From an uncultured Sphingomonadaceae bacterium (GTDB lineage: Bacteria; Pseudomonadota; Alphaproteobacteria; Sphingomonadales; Sphingomonadaceae): 8,547 nt of DNA. Of this stretch, positions 5,949 through 8,547 are shown piece after piece. The position numbers were made by a program, and so were the translations under genes. Each line of letters begins with the position of its first letter. The stretch's first letter is position 1. The DNA is taken from NCBI GenBank assembly GCA_938016505.1, contig CALLWN010000299.1, positions 1-8,547 of the forward strand, read 5' to 3'. The notes below the pieces were generated by a model. That model was not told where the DNA came from. It saw nothing but the letters and a program-made list of their open reading frames with translations, and did no database searches.

Positions 5949-6977
5949 ATGCGCCACCTCGCCTCCCGCCTGCTGCGCTGGCTCGATCCTGAACAGGCCC
6001 ACGCCCTTGCCATCGCCGGCCTCGAACGGCTGGGCGCACCCGCAGCACCACCGCCGCCCGCCTGCCTCGAGACCCGGTTCGCAGGCCTCTCCTTCCCCTC
6101 GCCCATCGGGCTCGCTGCCGGCTTCGACAAGGACGCCAGGGTCTGGCGGCAGATGCTCCGCGCCGGCTTCGGCTTCGTCGAGGTGGGAACGCTCACCCCG
6201 CGCCCCCAGGCCGGCAACCCGCGCCCAAGGGTCTTTCGCCTTGCCGCCGACCGCGCCGTCATCAACCGCCTCGGCTTCAACAATGGCGGCATTGCCGCCG
6301 CCCTGCCCCGCCTCGCGCAGCACCCACGCCTCGGGGTCAATGTCGGTGCCAACAGGAACAGCCCGGACCGGATCGCCGACTATGCCGCAGCCGTCGCCCG
6401 CGTCCGCGACCGGGCCGCATGGATCACCCTCAACATCTCCTCGCCCAACACCCCCGGCCTGCGCGGCCTCCAGGGCGAGGCCCTGCCCGAACTTCTCGCC
6501 GCCACCGCCGAGGCCCGCGGCAGCGCCGGCCCGCCGCTGTTCCTGAAGGTCGCGCCCGATCTCGACGACGCGCAGATGGACGCGATCGCCACCGCCGTGC
6601 TCGACCGGCCGGTCGCAGCCCTCGTCGTCTCGAACACGACCCTCGCCCGCCCCGACACGCTCCGCTCGCGCCACCGCGGCGAGGCCGGCGGCCTCTCCGG
6701 CGCGCCGCTGTTCGCCCCCTCGACCGAAGTGCTGCGCGGCTTCGCCCGCCGTCTCGGCGGCCGGCTGCCGCTGGTCGGCGTCGGCGGCGTCGCGACGCCC
6801 GGGCAGGCCTATGCCAAGCTCCGCGCCGGGGCGAGCGCGGTCCAGCTCTACACCGCCCTCGTCTACGAGGGCATCGGTCTTCCCGCCCGCCTCAACGCCG
6901 GGCTCGCCGCCCTGCTCGCCCGCGACGGGCTCGCAACCGTCGCCGACGCCGTGGGGCTGGATGTCAGCCGAGGTTGA
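5949..6977 (+). CDS. pyrD: Dihydroorotate dehydrogenase (quinone), class 2
   Basis: FMN enzyme at the inner face of the cytoplasmic membrane that oxidises dihydroorotate to orotate with quinone as acceptor, the fourth step of pyrimidine synthesis. The 342-residue length suits class 2. Residues 1-30 (LLRWLDPEQAHALAIAGLERLG) form the amphipathic membrane-associating helices specific to class 2. The barrel shows FPSPIGLAAGFDKDARV (49-65), VEVGTLTPRPQAGNPRPRVFRL (77-98), INRLGFNNGG (105-114) and GVNVGANRN (129-137). It continues with the active-site loop NISSPNTPGLRGLQG (162-176, catalytic Ser), LKVAPDL (199-205), VVSNTT (226-231) and GGLSGAPLF (247-255). VGVGGV (277-282) and AGASAVQLYTALVYEGIG (293-310) bind FMN. 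A G-run (5940-5944) 4 nt before the ATG may serve as ribosome site. The gene diverges from the AraC gene across 283 bp and is followed closely by ggt on the same strand. Confidence 0.97.
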   Translation: MRHLASRLLRWLDPEQAHALAIAGLERLGAPAAPPPPACLETRFAGLSFPSPIGLAAGFDKDARVWRQMLRAGFGFVEVGTLTPRPQAGNPRPRVFRLAADRAVINRLGFNNGGIAAALPRLAQHPRLGVNVGANRNSPDRIADYAAAVARVRDRAAWITLNISSPNTPGLRGLQGEALPELLAATAEARGSAGPPLFLKVAPDLDDAQMDAIATAVLDRPVAALVVSNTTLARPDTLRSRHRGEAGGLSGAPLFAPSTEVLRGFARRLGGRLPLVGVGGVATPGQAYAKLRAGASAVQLYTALVYEGIGLPARLNAGLAALLARDGLATVADAVGLDVSRG

Positions 6978-7002
6978 GCGGCGTCGCCGCCGCCTCTATG
7001 CC

Positions 7003-8547
7003 ATGCAATCGATGCGTCACATGCCCTTCCTAGCGCTGGCCGCACTCGTCATGGCGAGCTGCGCCGCCCTGCCGCCACCGGCAGCACCAGCCGCCCCCCC
7101 GGCCGAAACGACAGCCGGCATTGCGACCTACGAGCCGCAATGGGGCCAGACCGTCCGGCCCGTCGCTGCCGCGACCGGAACGGGCATGGTCTCTGCCGCC
7201 GACCCGCGTGCCGCCGAGGCCGGCGCGCTGATGCTGGCGCGTGGCGGCACCGCCGCCGACGCCGCCATCGCCACCATGCTCGCGCTGACCGTCGTCGAGG
7301 GCCAGTCGAGCGGGATCGGCGGCGGCGCCTTCCTCATCTGGCACGATCCGGCAACCGGCGAGCTCACAACACTCGACGGCCGCGAGCGCGCGCCGGCAGC
7401 CGCCACGCCCGACCGGTTCCTGAAGCCGGATGGCACGCCCATGAGCTTCCGCGAGGCCGTGCCCGGCGGCAAGTCGGTGGGCGTGCCAGGCCTCATCCGC
7501 CTCGCCGCCGAGATGCACCGCCGCTGGGGCGCGCTCCCATGGGCAACGCTGTTCGAGCCATCGATCGCCATGGCCCGCGACGGCATCATCCTCTCCGAGC
7601 GCTTCGTCCGCTTCGCCGGGTTCCGCGAGGACCTGCTCCGCGCCTCGCCCGCGGCCGCTGCGGTCTTCCTCGGGCCAGACGGCCATGTCTGGCCGGCCGG
7701 GCACCGCCTTCGCCAGCCCGAACTTGCCGCAACGCTCGAGACCGTCGCCCGCGACGGGCCCGACGCCTTCTACACCGGCCCGCTCGCCGAGGCGATCAGC
7801 ACTGCGGTTGCCACCGCCTTTGCGAACCCCGCCGCGCTCACGCCGGCCGACCTTGCCGCCTATGCCGTCACCGAGCGCGCGCCGCTGTGCGGCCAGTACC
7901 GGGGCCGGCGCATCTGCACCATGGGTCCGCCCTCGGCCGGCGGAGTCGCCCTGCTCCAGATCCTGGGCCAGCTCGAACGCTTCGACATGGCGAAGCTCGG
8001 CCCCGACAATCCGCTCGCCTGGCATCTCATCGCCGAATCGATGCGGCTCGCCATGGCCGACCGCGAGGCCTGGGGCGGCGACGCGGATTTCGCCGCCGTC
8101 CCGGTCGCCGGCCTCCTCAACCCCGCCTATCTCGCCCGCCGGTCCGCGCTCATCCGCATCGACCGCGCCATGCCGACAGTGACAGCCGGCACGCCCGAGG
8201 GCGAGGCCCCGCGCGCCATGCGCAAGCTCGCCGACGTGCCGGCCACCAGCCACCTCGTCGTCGCCGACGCCAGCGGGCGGGTGGCGAACGTCACCTCCAC
8301 CATCGAGGCCCCGTTCGGCTCGGGCCTGATGGTGGGCGGCTTCTTCCTCAACAACGAGCTGACCGACTTCGATTTCGTGCCGACCCGCGACGGCCGCGAC
8401 GCGATCAACCGGGTCGAGCCGGGCAAGCGCCCGCGCTCGTCGATGACCCCAACCCTCATCTTCGGCCCCGACGGCCGGCTCGAAGCCGCGCTCGGGGCTG
8501 CCGGCGGCGCCACCATCATCGCCCAGGTCGCCCGCGCCGTCATCGCC
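7003..8547 (+). CDS. ggt: Gamma-glutamyltransferase, probable lipoprotein, C-terminus cut by window edge
   Basis: Exported Ntn-hydrolase that cleaves or transfers the gamma-glutamyl group of glutathione and self-processes into large and small subunits. From the ATG at 7003, 515 codons are present; the family is usually about 570-590 residues, so roughly 60-70 are missing. The start has a hydrophobic signal (MPFLALAALVMASC) with a lipobox-like MASC and lipidation Cys20 (codon 7060-7062), followed by a Pro/Ala-rich tether. Family motifs in order are GGTAADAAIATMLALTVVEG, SSGIGGGAFL, LDGRERAPAAATPDRFL, SVGVPGL, YRGRRICTMGPPSAGGVAL, and the autocleavage site PATSHLVV with catalytic Thr (codon 8245-8247). 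These are followed by APFGSGLMVGGFFLNNELTDF and GKRPRSSMTPT. Near the edge the usual GSPGG reads GAAGG. Alternative in-frame ATGs are at 6961 (good GTGGGG before it, overlapping pyrD by 17 bp), 7012 and 7021. Proximity to pyrD suggests cotranscription without a shared pathway. Confidence 0.93.
   Translation, partial: MQSMRHMPFLALAALVMASCAALPPPAAPAAPPAETTAGIATYEPQWGQTVRPVAAATGTGMVSAADPRAAEAGALMLARGGTAADAAIATMLALTVVEGQSSGIGGGAFLIWHDPATGELTTLDGRERAPAAATPDRFLKPDGTPMSFREAVPGGKSVGVPGLIRLAAEMHRRWGALPWATLFEPSIAMARDGIILSERFVRFAGFREDLLRASPAAAAVFLGPDGHVWPAGHRLRQPELAATLETVARDGPDAFYTGPLAEAISTAVATAFANPAALTPADLAAYAVTERAPLCGQYRGRRICTMGPPSAGGVALLQILGQLERFDMAKLGPDNPLAWHLIAESMRLAMADREAWGGDADFAAVPVAGLLNPAYLARRSALIRIDRAMPTVTAGTPEGEAPRAMRKLADVPATSHLVVADASGRVANVTSTIEAPFGSGLMVGGFFLNNELTDFDFVPTRDGRDAINRVEPGKRPRSSMTPTLIFGPDGRLEAALGAAGGATIIAQVARAVIA

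Noticed and set aside
5666..6352. The AraC reading frame stays open far upstream on the minus strand, to about 6352.
   Set aside because: The extension runs through the terminator and into the antisense of pyrD, with low-complexity Arg/Pro/Ala composition. The AraC N-terminal pattern begins right after 5665, so this is GC-rich frame openness.
6961..7002. ggt starting at the ATG at 6961, overlapping pyrD by 17 bp.
   Set aside because: It has a plausible ribosome site, but would put an arginine-rich stretch of 14 residues before the signal peptide. The ATG at 7003 gives a normal-length signal. This is not settled.
1..8547. Search for CRISPR arrays, insertion sequences, attachment sites, tRNA and rRNA genes.
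   Set aside because: No regularly spaced repeats, transposase motifs, long terminal inverted repeats or tRNA/rRNA-like sequences were seen; composition is uniform across the window.

Overview
The window is very GC-rich DNA in which almost every base is coding. Genes are closely packed, with 4-bp start/stop overlaps. The gene content is an xseA / DUF2093 / M23-peptidase cluster divergent from purD, a quinone-dependent (class 2) pyrD, and a putative lipoprotein gamma-glutamyltransferase. This suggests an alphaproteobacterium, plausibly of the order Sphingomonadales. The order-level assignment is an inference from gene order and composition, not from a marker gene.

Left arm (1-2353, minus strand): three genes are read leftward. 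They are xseA (exodeoxyribonuclease VII large subunit), a 72-residue DUF2093 protein, and a secreted M23-type peptidase that runs off the left edge. DUF2093 and the peptidase overlap by GTGA. The end of xseA carries an imperfect in-frame 21-bp tandem duplication that includes its stop codon and supplies the Shine-Dalgarno sequence of the DUF2093 gene.

Centre (2435-5665): an 81-bp divergent gap separates xseA from purD (glycinamide ribonucleotide synthetase, purine synthesis), read rightward. purD is coupled by an ATGA overlap to a 362-residue APH-fold kinase resembling the ACAD10/ACAD11/LvaA acyl-kinase group. An AraC-family regulator gene converges on the kinase gene with 7 bp between the stop codons. 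A small perfect hairpin spans both stops.

Divergent araC/pyrD gap (5666-5948, 283 bp): this is the least ordinary part of the window. On the minus strand it holds, in order of transcription: a possible -10 box, about 70 nt of structured DNA, a strong intrinsic terminator with a T6 tract, a separate promoter-like sequence, and a 24-codon leader ORF with a good ribosome site whose stop overlaps the araC start. No minus-strand protein gene feeds the terminator, so an unassigned small RNA of about 105 nt, or an attenuated leader, is the simplest reading.

Right arm (5949-8547, plus strand): pyrD (dihydroorotate to orotate, pyrimidine synthesis) is followed closely by a gamma-glutamyltransferase with an N-terminal lipoprotein-like signal. 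The latter runs off the right edge with its catalytic threonine inside the window. purD and pyrD are nucleotide-synthesis housekeeping genes, xseA is DNA repair, and the two exported enzymes act on the cell envelope or on extracytoplasmic glutathione. I see no mobile element, CRISPR array, tRNA or rRNA. No multi-gene novel system is evident; the small-RNA/leader region and the purD-coupled kinase are the best leads.
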